DNA of 64,000 nucleotides from Tatumella punctata (GTDB lineage Bacteria > Pseudomonadota > Gammaproteobacteria > Enterobacterales > Enterobacteriaceae), in contig NZ_BAAAFW010000050.1 in NCBI RefSeq assembly GCF_039523735.1, positions 186,001-250,000 on the forward strand, written 5' to 3'. Under the pieces are notes generated by a model, which was not told the DNA's origin, ran no database searches, and worked only from the letters and a program-made list of their open reading frames with translations. Below are positions 43,809 through 52,470 of this stretch, piece by piece (the first letter of the stretch is position 1; the number at the start of each line of letters is the position of its first letter). The position numbers and the translations under genes were made by a program.

Positions 43809-46103
43809 ATGTCCTCATCCCAAAAAATGCACAGTGCCCACTGGGGTGCTTTTCAGGCAGAACTTCAGCAAGACAACGTCAGTATAACCCCGTTTGCCGG
43901 TGATCCCGATCCCAGCCCGTTACTGGGCAATTTTACCAATGCGTTAACTCATCCGGTGCGTGTCACCCGGCCGATGATACGCCGCGGCTGGCTGGAGCAA
44001 GGGCCGGGGGCAGATACCCGACGGGGGAATGATGAATATCTGCCCGTCAGCTGGCCAGAGGCGATTGCACTGGTCAGTGGTGAACTGCGGCGGGTAAATT
44101 CAGCATACGGGCCGGAGGCAGTATTCGGCGGCTCTTACGGCTGGTCGAGTGCCGGTCGTTTTCACCATGCCCAGAGCCAGGTGCATCGTTTTCTGAATAC
44201 GACGCTCGGCGGTTATGTCCGTTCGGTAAACAGTTACAGTTCCGGATCTGCTGCCGTTTTGTTGCCCCATATTGTCGGGCCGATGGATGAAATTGCCCGC
44301 CGGGGTGTCAGCTGGCAGGAAATTTCGGCAAACAGCGATATTGTGCTGGCTTTCGGCGGCCTGGCTCTGAAAAATTCACAGGTTGCCAGCGGCGGTATCA
44401 GTGAACACACGGAACGTAGTTTTATGCAGCAGGCGGCTGCCCGGGGGACGCGTTTTATTTCCGTCAGCCCGCTGGCCAGTGATTTACCGGCTGAAGCGGC
44501 CGGTGAGTGGCTGTCGATTATTCCCGGTACTGATGCGGCTTTTATCCTTGGTTTACTGTCGGTATTGATTGAACGACAACTGACGGATGAAGATTTTCTG
44601 GCCAGCTACTGTACTGGCTGGCCACAGATGGTTGCCTATCTCCGTGGCGATGAAGATGGCGTGGTACGTGATGCCTGCTGGGCGGCAGAGATCTGTGGTG
44701 TCAGTGCCGCACAAATCAGGACCCTGGCGGAGGCGTTACCTCACCGGCGGGTGCTGGTGACTGTGGCTCATGCCTTGCAGCGTTCTGAACACGGGGAACA
44801 ACCTGTCTGGCTCGCATTGGTGCTGGCGGCGGCGCTGGGGCAACCCGGATTACCGGGCGGCGGATTTACTTATGCACTGGGGGCGCTCGGGCACTATGGT
44901 AAATTGTTTAACCGCGTCAGTTTTCCTTCGTTGCCCCAGGGACGTAACGGTATTGACCGTTTTATCCCGGTGGCAAAAATTGCCGATATGCTGCTGCAGC
45001 CGGGAGAGCATTTTGATTACAATGGCCGCCGCCTGAGGTATCCGCATATCCGGCTGGTGTACTGGGCGGGCGGCAATCCTTTCCACCATCATCAGGATTT
45101 GGCACGGTTACGGCGTGCATTTTGTCAGCCGGATACACTGATTGTCCATGAAACGGCCTGGACGGCGACCGCCAGACATGCCGATATCGTACTGCCTGCC
45201 ACCATGACGCTGGAACGGGAGGATATCGGCGGGGCACCGACCGACCGGCATCTGTTTGCGATGGAGCCGGTGGCTGAGCCCGCGGGTCTGGCACGGGATG
45301 ATTTTACAATTTTCACCGAACTGGCCAGGGCCCTCGGCAGAGAACAGGAATTTACTGAAGGACGCACAGCCAGACAATGGTTGCAATCCATGTACCGGCA
45401 GTTACAGGGGAAGCTGGCTGAGTTACAGGCTAGTCTGCCGGATTACGACACATTCCGCCGTCAGGGAGTGCTGCAGCTGCCTCAGCACACGGAAAGTGGC
45501 CTGATGATGAAAGCATTTCGTCAGGATCCCCGGCGATCACCGTTACCGACCCCGAGTGGCAGAATCGAGATCTTCTCGGAAACGATTGCCGGTTTCGGCT
45601 ATGCAGATTGCCCGGGCCATCCGGTATGGCTACCTCCGACAGAACAGGCTGTGGCGGGAGAGTCATACTGGCTGATTGCTAATCAGCCAGCCACCCGGTT
45701 ACATAGCCAGCTGGATTTTGGCAATTACAGCCAGCGCAGTAAACGGCAGGATCGTGAGGTGTGTTGCCTGCATCCGGAGGATGCACAGGCTGCCGGTATT
45801 GGTGAGGGCGATATTATTGAGCTGTACAATGATCGGGGCAGGGCGCTGGCCAGCGTCAGTCTCAGCCGTCAGATCCGTCAGGGGGTGATACAACTGCCGA
45901 CCGGTGCCTGGTATGATCCTGAAGATCCTCTGGCAGAAAGGCCGCTGTGCCGGCATGGTAACCCGAATGTACTGACCCGGGATGCCGGAACATCTTCGCT
46001 GGCACAGGGCTGCACCGGGCAAATCACCGTGGTGAAAATAAAGAAATTCAGGGGTGATTTACCGCCAGTACAGGCGTTTATTCCGCCGGAAGCGGATGCC
46101 TGA
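43809..46103 (+). CDS. BisC/TorZ-like molybdopterin sulfoxide/N-oxide reductase
   Basis: A 764-residue molybdopterin-guanine-dinucleotide oxidoreductase of the DMSO-reductase family. There is no N-terminal iron-sulfur cysteine motif and no Tat signal, so it is cytoplasmic like BisC. The start has HWGAFQAELQ. GSYGWSSAGRFHHAQSQVHRF and VRSVNSYSSGSAA give a likely Mo-ligand serine (Ser144), then GNPFHHHQDL and HADIVLPATMTLEREDIGG; the C-terminal MGD-binding domain includes LIANQPATRLHSQLD. BisC reduces biotin sulfoxide and methionine sulfoxide. Placed after the ABC importer, it may reduce a sulfoxide of the imported sulfur compound; this is inference. Confidence 0.88.
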   Translation: MSSSQKMHSAHWGAFQAELQQDNVSITPFAGDPDPSPLLGNFTNALTHPVRVTRPMIRRGWLEQGPGADTRRGNDEYLPVSWPEAIALVSGELRRVNSAYGPEAVFGGSYGWSSAGRFHHAQSQVHRFLNTTLGGYVRSVNSYSSGSAAVLLPHIVGPMDEIARRGVSWQEISANSDIVLAFGGLALKNSQVASGGISEHTERSFMQQAAARGTRFISVSPLASDLPAEAAGEWLSIIPGTDAAFILGLLSVLIERQLTDEDFLASYCTGWPQMVAYLRGDEDGVVRDACWAAEICGVSAAQIRTLAEALPHRRVLVTVAHALQRSEHGEQPVWLALVLAAALGQPGLPGGGFTYALGALGHYGKLFNRVSFPSLPQGRNGIDRFIPVAKIADMLLQPGEHFDYNGRRLRYPHIRLVYWAGGNPFHHHQDLARLRRAFCQPDTLIVHETAWTATARHADIVLPATMTLEREDIGGAPTDRHLFAMEPVAEPAGLARDDFTIFTELARALGREQEFTEGRTARQWLQSMYRQLQGKLAELQASLPDYDTFRRQGVLQLPQHTESGLMMKAFRQDPRRSPLPTPSGRIEIFSETIAGFGYADCPGHPVWLPPTEQAVAGESYWLIANQPATRLHSQLDFGNYSQRSKRQDREVCCLHPEDAQAAGIGEGDIIELYNDRGRALASVSLSRQIRQGVIQLPTGAWYDPEDPLAERPLCRHGNPNVLTRDAGTSSLAQGCTGQITVVKIKKFRGDLPPVQAFIPPEADA

Positions 46104-46107
46104 CAGG

Positions 46108-46129
46108 CGCCTGAGTATTAACTCAGGCG
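46108..46129. terminator. Hairpin between the convergent molybdoenzyme and MmgE/PrpD genes
   Basis: A perfect 9-bp stem, CGCCTGAGT / ACTCAGGCG, with an ATTA loop fills the 34-base space between convergent stop codons. The U-tract is weak. Confidence 0.6.
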
Positions 46130-46137
46130 ATCGCGGT

Positions 46138-47463
46138 TTAGGTCGCTGAAAACAGGGCTTCAGTCAGTCGTTGCAGTTGCCCGCTGTCTGTCAGCTGGCA
46201 ATCGCCGGCCAGCCTTTCGCGGAGTTGTTTCTGTTCCGGCTGCAGGGCACGCAGAAGCTTTTCCCGCACATCCACCGGGGCGGCCAGTGACTGTTGCCGG
46301 GTTCTGCGCTGACTGAGCCGGCGGCCATCACGCAGCAACAGGCTGACTTCATGGAAACGCAGTGCCGGATTCAGGGCATCTGCAGGCGCATGTTCATCGG
46401 CAACACGGCTGACTTTACTGGCTAATGGCATAATCTCCGGGTTTACCGGACCTTCAGCAAAGTCGGCCATCCGCAAATCGTCATACAGCAACATCGCGGC
46501 GATAACATATTCGAGGCTGAAACGGGCTTCGATCCCTGTTTGCGGATGGCGTACCGATGCAGCAATGTCGCCCCCCGGAGGGAAAGAAACCTGTATATGG
46601 TCAATCGCGTTCAGCAACCCGTCGACAGCACCATGTTCTGCCTGCCATCGACGGCGCAGCAGGCGGGTGGCTTCGGCGGCGCTGTGTGTACCGCTACAGG
46701 TGGCGAAGGGTTTAAACTCCAGTCCTGGCTCTGTGATTCGCCACGGTGTCCCCCAGTGTGCGGTCAGTTTTTCGGTGGCTGACGGGCCATCGTTGCTGGC
46801 GGCCAGAAAAGCCTCGATAACGCCTTGTGGTTGTCCGGAAAATCCAGCCAGAGCCAGCCGGACGGCCTGTACTGCCCGCTCTGCGGCCAACCCGGCATGC
46901 AGGGGTTTAACCGCTGAACCAAACTGAGCTCTTAAACCACTGGCCTGGGTGGCGGCCATGCCCAGCAAAACAGCCGTTTCAGACACACTGGCACGGGTCA
47001 GCCGCGCCAGTGCCGCAGCGGCAGCGAGAGTACCCAGCGTCGCCGTATTATGGTAACCGCGGGTGTAATGTTGTTGTGTTGCTGCCAGGCCGATCCGCCC
47101 TGCGGTTTCTGTACCGATGATATAAGCATCCAGAAAATGTCCGATATCATCACAGGGATGAAAACTGCACCATGCCAGTAATGCTGGCAGGATCACTGTG
47201 GTCGGATGCCCGCGAAAATCCGCATGGAAATCATCAAAATCCAGCGCATGACCGGCATATCCGAGCAATAAGGCGCGGTGGGCGATGGTCTGTTCCGGGA
47301 ACAACTGTTTCAGGACCGGCAGGCCGGAGTCTGGCACCTGATGGCGTAATAATGGCCAGCTGACAGCGATAAAATCAGCCACTCCGCGGCGGGCATTCTG
47401 CCGCGCCTGCTCATCGGGCTGGCTGTTTACTATCAAATCGGCCAGTTGTCGGGTGACGTCCAT
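46138..47463 (-). CDS. MmgE/PrpD family protein (YxeQ-like)
   Basis: A 441-residue member of the MmgE/PrpD family (2-methylcitrate dehydratase, immune-responsive gene 1). Signature segments include GHALDFDDFHADFRGHP, GYHNTATLGTLAAAAA, and FGSAVKPLHAGLAAERAV. PrpD itself dehydrates 2-methylcitrate, but no prp genes are nearby. In B. subtilis the same family (YxeQ) closes the S-(2-succino)cysteine operon, with an undefined role. Its start codon overlaps the stop of the upstream M20 gene (TGATG), so the two are coupled. Confidence 0.86.
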   Translation of the reverse strand: MDVTRQLADLIVNSQPDEQARQNARRGVADFIAVSWPLLRHQVPDSGLPVLKQLFPEQTIAHRALLLGYAGHALDFDDFHADFRGHPTTVILPALLAWCSFHPCDDIGHFLDAYIIGTETAGRIGLAATQQHYTRGYHNTATLGTLAAAAALARLTRASVSETAVLLGMAATQASGLRAQFGSAVKPLHAGLAAERAVQAVRLALAGFSGQPQGVIEAFLAASNDGPSATEKLTAHWGTPWRITEPGLEFKPFATCSGTHSAAEATRLLRRRWQAEHGAVDGLLNAIDHIQVSFPPGGDIAASVRHPQTGIEARFSLEYVIAAMLLYDDLRMADFAEGPVNPEIMPLASKVSRVADEHAPADALNPALRFHEVSLLLRDGRRLSQRRTRQQSLAAPVDVREKLLRALQPEQKQLRERLAGDCQLTDSGQLQRLTEALFSAT

Positions 47464-48614
47464 CAGGCCGTTTCCTGCTGTTTCAGGGCATTTTCTGCCA
47501 GGCTGGCCAGATAACGGGAGGTTGGCAGCAGTACATCATCGTTAATCCGAAATGCCGGATGATGCAGAGCATATTGCTGTCCGGTACCGACCATGACAAA
47601 TGCTCCGGGCAGCTGTTGCTGGTAAAAAGCAAAGTCTTCACCTATCGGGCTGGCTTCGACGACCCTTGCCTCAAAACCACTGTCTGAAGCCTGTTGCAGC
47701 GCAAAATCAGCCCAGCGGGCATCATTTATGACCGAAGGCGGACCGGCCTGCCAGTCGAGGGTGATGTCGGCGTCAAAAGCATGACCAAACCCGGCGAGCA
47801 GAGTGCGGAAACGGTTTTCGATGAGCTGGCGTGTTGCCGGTGAGAAGGTACGGACGGTTCCTTCCAGCCAGGCATTATCAGGGATCACATTCCAGGTGCT
47901 GCCGCTGTGTATCTGGGTAATTGAAACGACAGCGTTATCTGCTGAAGGTGCGTTCCGGCTGATCAGTGTCTGCAGGGCCCCGACCAGCTGACCGGCGATG
48001 ATTATCGGGTCATTACCTTCGTGGGGGCGGGCTGCATGGCTGCCGGTACCTTTAATGGTGATACTGAAACGATCCACTGAGGCGGTCAGCGCTCCTGCTT
48101 TACTGCCAATCACACCTGCTGGCAGGGTCGGATCATTATGCAGGCCAAAAATTGCAAATGCCTGTTTCAGTGCCCCTGTGTTAATCACATCCGGCGCGCC
48201 GAGGCCGGTTTCTTCGGCGGCCTGAAACAGGATTCTGACCCGTCCTTTAAGATGTGATTCATTATTTTTTAACAGTATTGCCGCTCCCAGCGCTGCAGTA
48301 CTGTGAAAATCGTGGCCACAGGCATGCATCACCCCCGGGTTCTGTGAGCGATACTCTACCCCCGACTGTTCTTCGATAGGCAGTGCATCAATATCAGATC
48401 GCAATACCACCAACGGACCGTCCGGCTGGCCGACTTCGGCAACCAGCCCGGTATTCAGTGGTAAATCCAGAATACGGATCTGGTATTGCTCCAGCTGGGC
48501 TCTGATGCGTGCGGTGGTTTCAAATTCCTGGTGAGAAAGTTCAGGAAAACGATGCAATTCATGGCGAAAAGCAATAAGACGTTCAGCAAAAGGAGTATCA
48601 GTGATCTCTGTCAT
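47463..48614 (-). CDS. M20-family amidohydrolase, N-acyl amino acid deacylase (YxeP-like)
   Basis: A 383-residue M20D metal-dependent amidohydrolase. It has HELHRFPELSHQEFET, VLRSDIDALPIEE, metal ligands Cys and His in VMHACGHDFHSTAALG, Glu-Glu in FQAAEETGLGAPD, and His in GSHAARPHEGNDPI. Relatives remove acetyl or other acyl groups from amino acids. In the B. subtilis comparison YxeP deacetylates N-acetylcysteine at the final step of S-(2-succino)cysteine breakdown. It is 12 bases after the acetyltransferase gene. Confidence 0.9.
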   Translation of the reverse strand: MTEITDTPFAERLIAFRHELHRFPELSHQEFETTARIRAQLEQYQIRILDLPLNTGLVAEVGQPDGPLVVLRSDIDALPIEEQSGVEYRSQNPGVMHACGHDFHSTAALGAAILLKNNESHLKGRVRILFQAAEETGLGAPDVINTGALKQAFAIFGLHNDPTLPAGVIGSKAGALTASVDRFSITIKGTGSHAARPHEGNDPIIIAGQLVGALQTLISRNAPSADNAVVSITQIHSGSTWNVIPDNAWLEGTVRTFSPATRQLIENRFRTLLAGFGHAFDADITLDWQAGPPSVINDARWADFALQQASDSGFEARVVEASPIGEDFAFYQQQLPGAFVMVGTGQQYALHHPAFRINDDVLLPTSRYLASLAENALKQQETA

Positions 48615-48626
48615 ATTTTTTTCCTG

Positions 48627-49169
48627 TTATTGGTTGCCTTCAGCAGGTGACTGACGTGCCAGCCAGCGTTGATGGGCCGTCTCATCAAGGATTTTTTTCA
48701 TATAGAGCGTGATATGGCCTTTGCCTAAATCGGCAGTGTGTATTGGCACAAAACCGCGTTTCTGATACATCTCTTTCAGCCACGGATGATTGATTGCTGT
48801 TCCTAATGAAACGGCCGGAGCCCGCAATTGGCCGATCAGTATCTCCTGCTCCAGTAACTGCTGTATTTTGCGGCCATATTGTTGTCCGGGGTAATCAGGA
48901 TGTGCGGCGAACCAGCCAATATGAGGCAAGCCAAAAGGGCCCGGCAAAGGACCCCATGGATAACGGATGGTGACGGAAGCGACCATCGTATCCTGATTAT
49001 ACAGGCCGTAAACGCCATGATTTTTCAGATGCAGCAGGGCTTTTTCGCGGGTGGTAGTGGCGGCATCAAAATGAATACCCATGGATTTTGTCGGGGCATA
49101 TGCCGCCAGTACCAGTGTCAGATAGTTATCCACCTCATCGTCTCTGACCTGACGGAAAGTAAGGCTCAT
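48627..49169 (-). CDS. GNAT-family N-acetyltransferase (YxeL-like)
   Basis: A 180-residue Gcn5-related acetyltransferase: AAHPDYPGQQYGRKIQQLLEQE carries the acetyl-CoA-binding (Q-x-x-G-x-G/K) motif, and GTAINHPWLKEMYQKRGFVPI is the typical C-terminal strand-helix. It is the first gene of the minus-strand acetyltransferase-amidohydrolase-MmgE operon. In B. subtilis YxeL acetylates S-(2-succino)cysteine so that the FMN monooxygenase can cleave it. The substrate here is inferred from context. Confidence 0.85.
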   Translation of the reverse strand: MSLTFRQVRDDEVDNYLTLVLAAYAPTKSMGIHFDAATTTREKALLHLKNHGVYGLYNQDTMVASVTIRYPWGPLPGPFGLPHIGWFAAHPDYPGQQYGRKIQQLLEQEILIGQLRAPAVSLGTAINHPWLKEMYQKRGFVPIHTADLGKGHITLYMKKILDETAHQRWLARQSPAEGNQ

Positions 49170-49420
49170 GATATTTTCCGGCGTTGTGAAATAATAATAA
49201 AGTGTGCCGGATAAAGATTATCAGTAAAGTAATAACCGTCTATATATAAAAAAAATATATGCTAATTCCAATTTGGCAGCTTCAGGTAACGGCTTTTCAT
49301 TGCGTAAAAAGTCAGTTGTCGTAGTATATATTGCATCTCCGCTCGGTCCCTGTCAGGGATATTTCAGCGTATTAACCATCATATTATTATGGTCTGCATT
49401 TTATTGATCAGGGTGATTTT
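49170..49420. promoter_or_regulatory. Divergent promoter region between the two halves of the sulfur locus
   Basis: 251 AT-rich bases separate the acetyltransferase operon (minus strand) from the dehydrogenase-monooxygenase operon (plus strand). Both sets must start here. TATATATAAAAAAAATATAT near 49240 is very AT-rich and promoter-like. I cannot name a regulator site; a CysB/Cbl-type response to sulfur supply is a reasonable guess. Confidence 0.45.
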
Positions 49421-50491
49421 GTGCTAGCGATCAAGTCTCCGAATGGCTATTTTCAACAGCCCGGCCTGTGTGCCCGGACCGGAAGTTATTTGCAGCCTTT
49501 TGCTGCGGATATTCGTATCTTTACCTCTCCGACCGCCTGGCAGGCGGTGAATCCACAGCTTAGCCAGAGTCTTGAGCAGCATGGTATTCGCTGGCAGCTG
49601 GAATACCTGGCGGGTGAGTGTACACAGCAGGCAATAGAGACCCTGCAACAAAATATCGTTGCTCAGGGGGCCGGGCTGTTACTGGCGATTGGCGGCGGAC
49701 GGGTGATGGATGCGGCTAAAGCTGCCGGAGCGCAACTACCGGCGGTGAAGGTGGTAAATATGCCAACCCTGGCAGCGACCTGTGCCGCATGGTCGCCGGT
49801 CAGTATTATTTATGATGCACAGGGCGGACACCTGCGCAGCCAGCTGTTACCGGCCATGCCGGAAATGGTACTGGTAGACAGCGAGGTTATTGCCCGCTCT
49901 GATGTGCGTTATCTGAAAGCAGGGATGGTGGATGCACTGGCGAAGCTGTTTGAATTTCGTCCCTATCAGCGTAATAACCCTGATAATTTATCTTTGCAAT
50001 TAAAAATGCTGCCGGCCCGACAGGCACTGGATATTTTCACGGAATATGCTGACCAGGCAATTGCAGATAATCAGGCCGGTAAAGTCACCCCGGCACTGAT
50101 TAAAGTGATTGAAGCAAATATTGTGTTTGCCGGATTGTCTAACAGTGTCCGCGATACCCTGGCGACTCCGGGCTTTGCCCATGCGATTCACAACCGGCTT
50201 ACCCATCAGCCTGAACTGCACCACTGGCTGCACGGGGAAAAAGTCGGATTCTGCCTGCTGATACAATCTCTGATGGAAAATAACGGCAAAGCCGATAGCG
50301 GGCTGCTGGCATTATTACAACGTTATGATTCACCTCTCAGATTACCTAATCTGGCTGGTGAACGGGCTGAGGTCATACGGGCGATTGCCGGTGCGGTTCG
50401 CTTCCCGCCACAGAGTGCGGCAATGCTGCCGTTCGATATTTCGCCTGCCGCACTGGAAAAAGCATTTACCCTTGCCGATACTCTTTTTTAA
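49421..50491 (+). CDS. Iron-containing alcohol dehydrogenase, hydroxycarboxylate dehydrogenase A-like (HcxA/YbdH)
   Basis: A 356-residue member of the glycerol-dehydrogenase-like family, closest to E. coli HcxA/YbdH (362). The dinucleotide-binding loop is LAIGGGRVMDAAKAAG (about 90-105). Metal ligands appear as Asp in AGMVDALAKLFEF, His in PGFAHAIHNRL, and His in LHGEKVGF. HcxA reduces 2-oxo acids to 2-hydroxy acids with NADPH. The start is a GTG with only a weak GGGTG upstream. It is divergent from the acetyltransferase operon and upstream of the FMN monooxygenase, suggesting use of a keto-acid product such as oxaloacetate; that role is inference. Confidence 0.83.
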   Translation: MLAIKSPNGYFQQPGLCARTGSYLQPFAADIRIFTSPTAWQAVNPQLSQSLEQHGIRWQLEYLAGECTQQAIETLQQNIVAQGAGLLLAIGGGRVMDAAKAAGAQLPAVKVVNMPTLAATCAAWSPVSIIYDAQGGHLRSQLLPAMPEMVLVDSEVIARSDVRYLKAGMVDALAKLFEFRPYQRNNPDNLSLQLKMLPARQALDIFTEYADQAIADNQAGKVTPALIKVIEANIVFAGLSNSVRDTLATPGFAHAIHNRLTHQPELHHWLHGEKVGFCLLIQSLMENNGKADSGLLALLQRYDSPLRLPNLAGERAEVIRAIAGAVRFPPQSAAMLPFDISPAALEKAFTLADTLF

Positions 50492-50531
50492 CACCGTTGT
50501 ACGGTGATTTTGCAACAAACAGGAATAATAA

Positions 50532-51833
50532 ATGGACAGTTCAAAGAATCAGCGTCGCCTCCGTCTTGGCCTTTTTGTCCAGCCGGTGGGACATCATGTC
50601 AGTGGCTGGCGATTGACCGAAAACCTCGGCTCACCGACGGACATTGACTGGTTAATCAGCCTGGCTAAAAAAGCGGAAGCCGGCACTTTTGATCTGTTTT
50701 TTGTCGGTGATGCGCTGGCAACCAGTATGTACCGTTTACCATCAACCATGGCGCGTCTTGAACCCCTGACGATGTTATCTGCGCTGGCGGTAAATACCCG
50801 GCGTATTGGCCTGGCGGCGACAGCATCCACAACATTCAGTGATCCCTTTACTCTGGCCCGTAGTTTTTCTTCTCTGGACCATATCAGTCGTGGCCGCGCC
50901 GCATGGAATGTGGTGACATCTTTCTCTGCGGATGTCGCGCGTAACTTCAGCCGGGAAGATATGCCAAACCATGCGGAACGTTATGGCCGTGCCCGTGAAT
51001 TCCTGGAGGTTGCTGATAAATTATGGGCGGGCTGGGAAGAGGGTGCTGTACAACCGGATCCGGTCAGCGGCCGTTATTTTGTGGATGATAAGATCCAGCC
51101 GATTAACCATCAGGGCGAACATTTCCAGGTACAGGGTCCTTTAAATATTACCCGTTCTCCTCAGGGGCGTCCGGTGATTATCGAAGCCGGATCATCGGCA
51201 GATGGTCAGAAACTGGCCGCGGAAACAGCCGAGGTTGTATTTACTGCGGCAGCCAGCCTGGAAGAAGCGCAGACTTTTTATCGCTCTCAGAAAGATCAGG
51301 TCATTGCCGCCGGACGTAATCCCGATCATGTGGTGATTATGCCAGGGGTGATGCCAATTGTTGGCCGTACCCGTGAACAGGCGAAAGCCCTGTGGAAAGA
51401 ACTGAATACCCTGGTGGATATTGATAACGGGTTACGTCAGCTTTCACTGCGTTTCGGGATCGACCTGTCGGATTACCCGCTGGACGGGCCGGTACCAGAG
51501 GTTCCGCTGGGAGAAGGTAATCAGAGCCGCGTCAGACTGATGACCGATATGGCGAAACGCGAAAATCTGACTCTGCGTGAGCTGTCGGCCATTGCTGCCG
51601 GATCGCGCGGGCATCGGGTGATTGTCGGAACGGCAGAAGATATTGCCGATGACTTCCAGCGGTGGCTGGAGCAGGGCGGGGCAGATGGCTTTAATGTTAT
51701 GCCGGCCATTATGCCTGAGCAGCTGGACCTGTTTATCGAGCTGGTGATCCCGGAACTGCGTCGCCGTGGTTTATTCCATGAAGATTATGAGTTTGCCACC
51801 CTGCGTGAAAACCTCGGATTACCGGTAGTTTAA
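50532..51833 (+). CDS. FMN-dependent monooxygenase, NtaA/SnaA/DszA family (YxeK-like)
   Basis: A 433-residue LLM-class flavin monooxygenase of the NtaA/SnaA/SoxA(DszA) subfamily. It has LFVQPVGHHVSGWR, LFFVGDALATS, RIGLAATASTTFSDPFTLARSFSSLDHISRGRAAWNVVTS (subfamily signature, in parts), FSREDMPNHAERYGRAREFLEV, and VIIEAGSSADGQ. It uses FMNH2 and O2 to hydroxylate a carbon next to N or S, splitting the bond. YxeK of B. subtilis cleaves N-acetyl-S-(2-succino)cysteine to oxaloacetate and N-acetylcysteine. It follows the HcxA-like gene by 40 bases. A flavin reductase is not encoded in the cluster. Confidence 0.9.
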   Translation: MDSSKNQRRLRLGLFVQPVGHHVSGWRLTENLGSPTDIDWLISLAKKAEAGTFDLFFVGDALATSMYRLPSTMARLEPLTMLSALAVNTRRIGLAATASTTFSDPFTLARSFSSLDHISRGRAAWNVVTSFSADVARNFSREDMPNHAERYGRAREFLEVADKLWAGWEEGAVQPDPVSGRYFVDDKIQPINHQGEHFQVQGPLNITRSPQGRPVIIEAGSSADGQKLAAETAEVVFTAAASLEEAQTFYRSQKDQVIAAGRNPDHVVIMPGVMPIVGRTREQAKALWKELNTLVDIDNGLRQLSLRFGIDLSDYPLDGPVPEVPLGEGNQSRVRLMTDMAKRENLTLRELSAIAAGSRGHRVIVGTAEDIADDFQRWLEQGGADGFNVMPAIMPEQLDLFIELVIPELRRRGLFHEDYEFATLRENLGLPVV

Positions 51834-52173
51834 GAGCGAGTGTTCACAGGGGCGTGGTGGTCTGAGAGCCACGCCCTGTCAGCAGCCATTACCTTGCCAC
51901 TGCTGCTGACCGACCAGAATGATGTTAATAGCGGGTATTTTTAAGAATATTATATATTCTATAACAATATCCTTAATATATTTCATTTAAGTCATAAATA
52001 AATGATACCCCGGGGGTTGCGTGTAAGGTAAATAATATTTTTATGCGTGCCCGGCACTGGTTTTGATATTTTATTTGATGTTTACTCTGAGGTGTTATTG
52101 ACGGTTTTTTTAGTATGCATAATTTAAAAGAGAGTAAAAATAATTACTCTCTTTTAAACACGATGGTCAGTGA
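51834..52173. other. 340-base AT-rich intergenic region between monooxygenase and bacteriocin-like genes
   Basis: No gene is visible. It holds a GGGCGTGG/CCACGCCC hairpin (51850-51876) that probably ends the monooxygenase message, a long AT-rich stretch, and the terminator at 52123-52158. No immunity-type open frame is apparent. Confidence 0.5.
52123..52158. terminator. Terminator downstream of the bacteriocin-like gene
   Basis: TTTAAAAGAGAGTA and TACTCTCTTTTAAA form a perfect 14-bp AT-rich stem with an 8-base loop, 16 bases after the stop of the bacteriocin-like gene. The self-complementary A/T ends give a U-rich tail on either strand. Confidence 0.75.
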
Positions 52174-52470
52174 TTACATTCTTCTATAGGTTTCAATATA
52201 AGCCTGTGCTTTTTCGTAGCCCAATAACCCACCATACATATAACCACCGATACCGGCACCCACGGCAGAGGCTGTCAGTCCAACCAGCTGTGCGATACCG
52301 CCAACGATCCAGCCGCCGGCACCACCGTATTTACCACCCACTGCTGCACCGGTACCAAAACCGTCAATCGCACCAAGGATAGAACCCCAGAATGCGCCGG
52401 TCATATCACCATCGACAATTCCTCCGGCACCGGAGACGTTCGCAGTTTCAATCACGCTCAGTTCTTTCAT
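52174..52470 (-). CDS. Double-glycine-leader, class II bacteriocin/microcin-like peptide precursor
   Basis: A 98-residue peptide with an N-terminal MKELSVIETANVSGAGG, which fits the Gram-negative double-glycine leader (M-K/R-E-L...V-S-G-G/A) cut by C39 peptidase transporters, likely after residue 15 or 17. The mature region is extremely rich in Gly and Ala with GxxxG-type helices (GSILGAIDGFGTGAAVGG, GGIAQLVGLTASAVGAGIGG), as in pore-forming class II peptides. The start follows AGGGAG. No transporter, immunity or maturation gene is adjacent, so it is an orphan. It could instead be a small membrane glycine-zipper protein with a chance leader. Confidence 0.7.
   Translation of the reverse strand: MKELSVIETANVSGAGGIVDGDMTGAFWGSILGAIDGFGTGAAVGGKYGGAGGWIVGGIAQLVGLTASAVGAGIGGYMYGGLLGYEKAQAYIETYRRM

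Noticed and set aside
46138..47463. MmgE/PrpD gene as part of a methylcitrate (propionate) pathway
   Set aside because: No prpB, prpC or prpE is nearby; the neighbours are sulfur amino acid enzymes, so the YxeQ-like context fits better.
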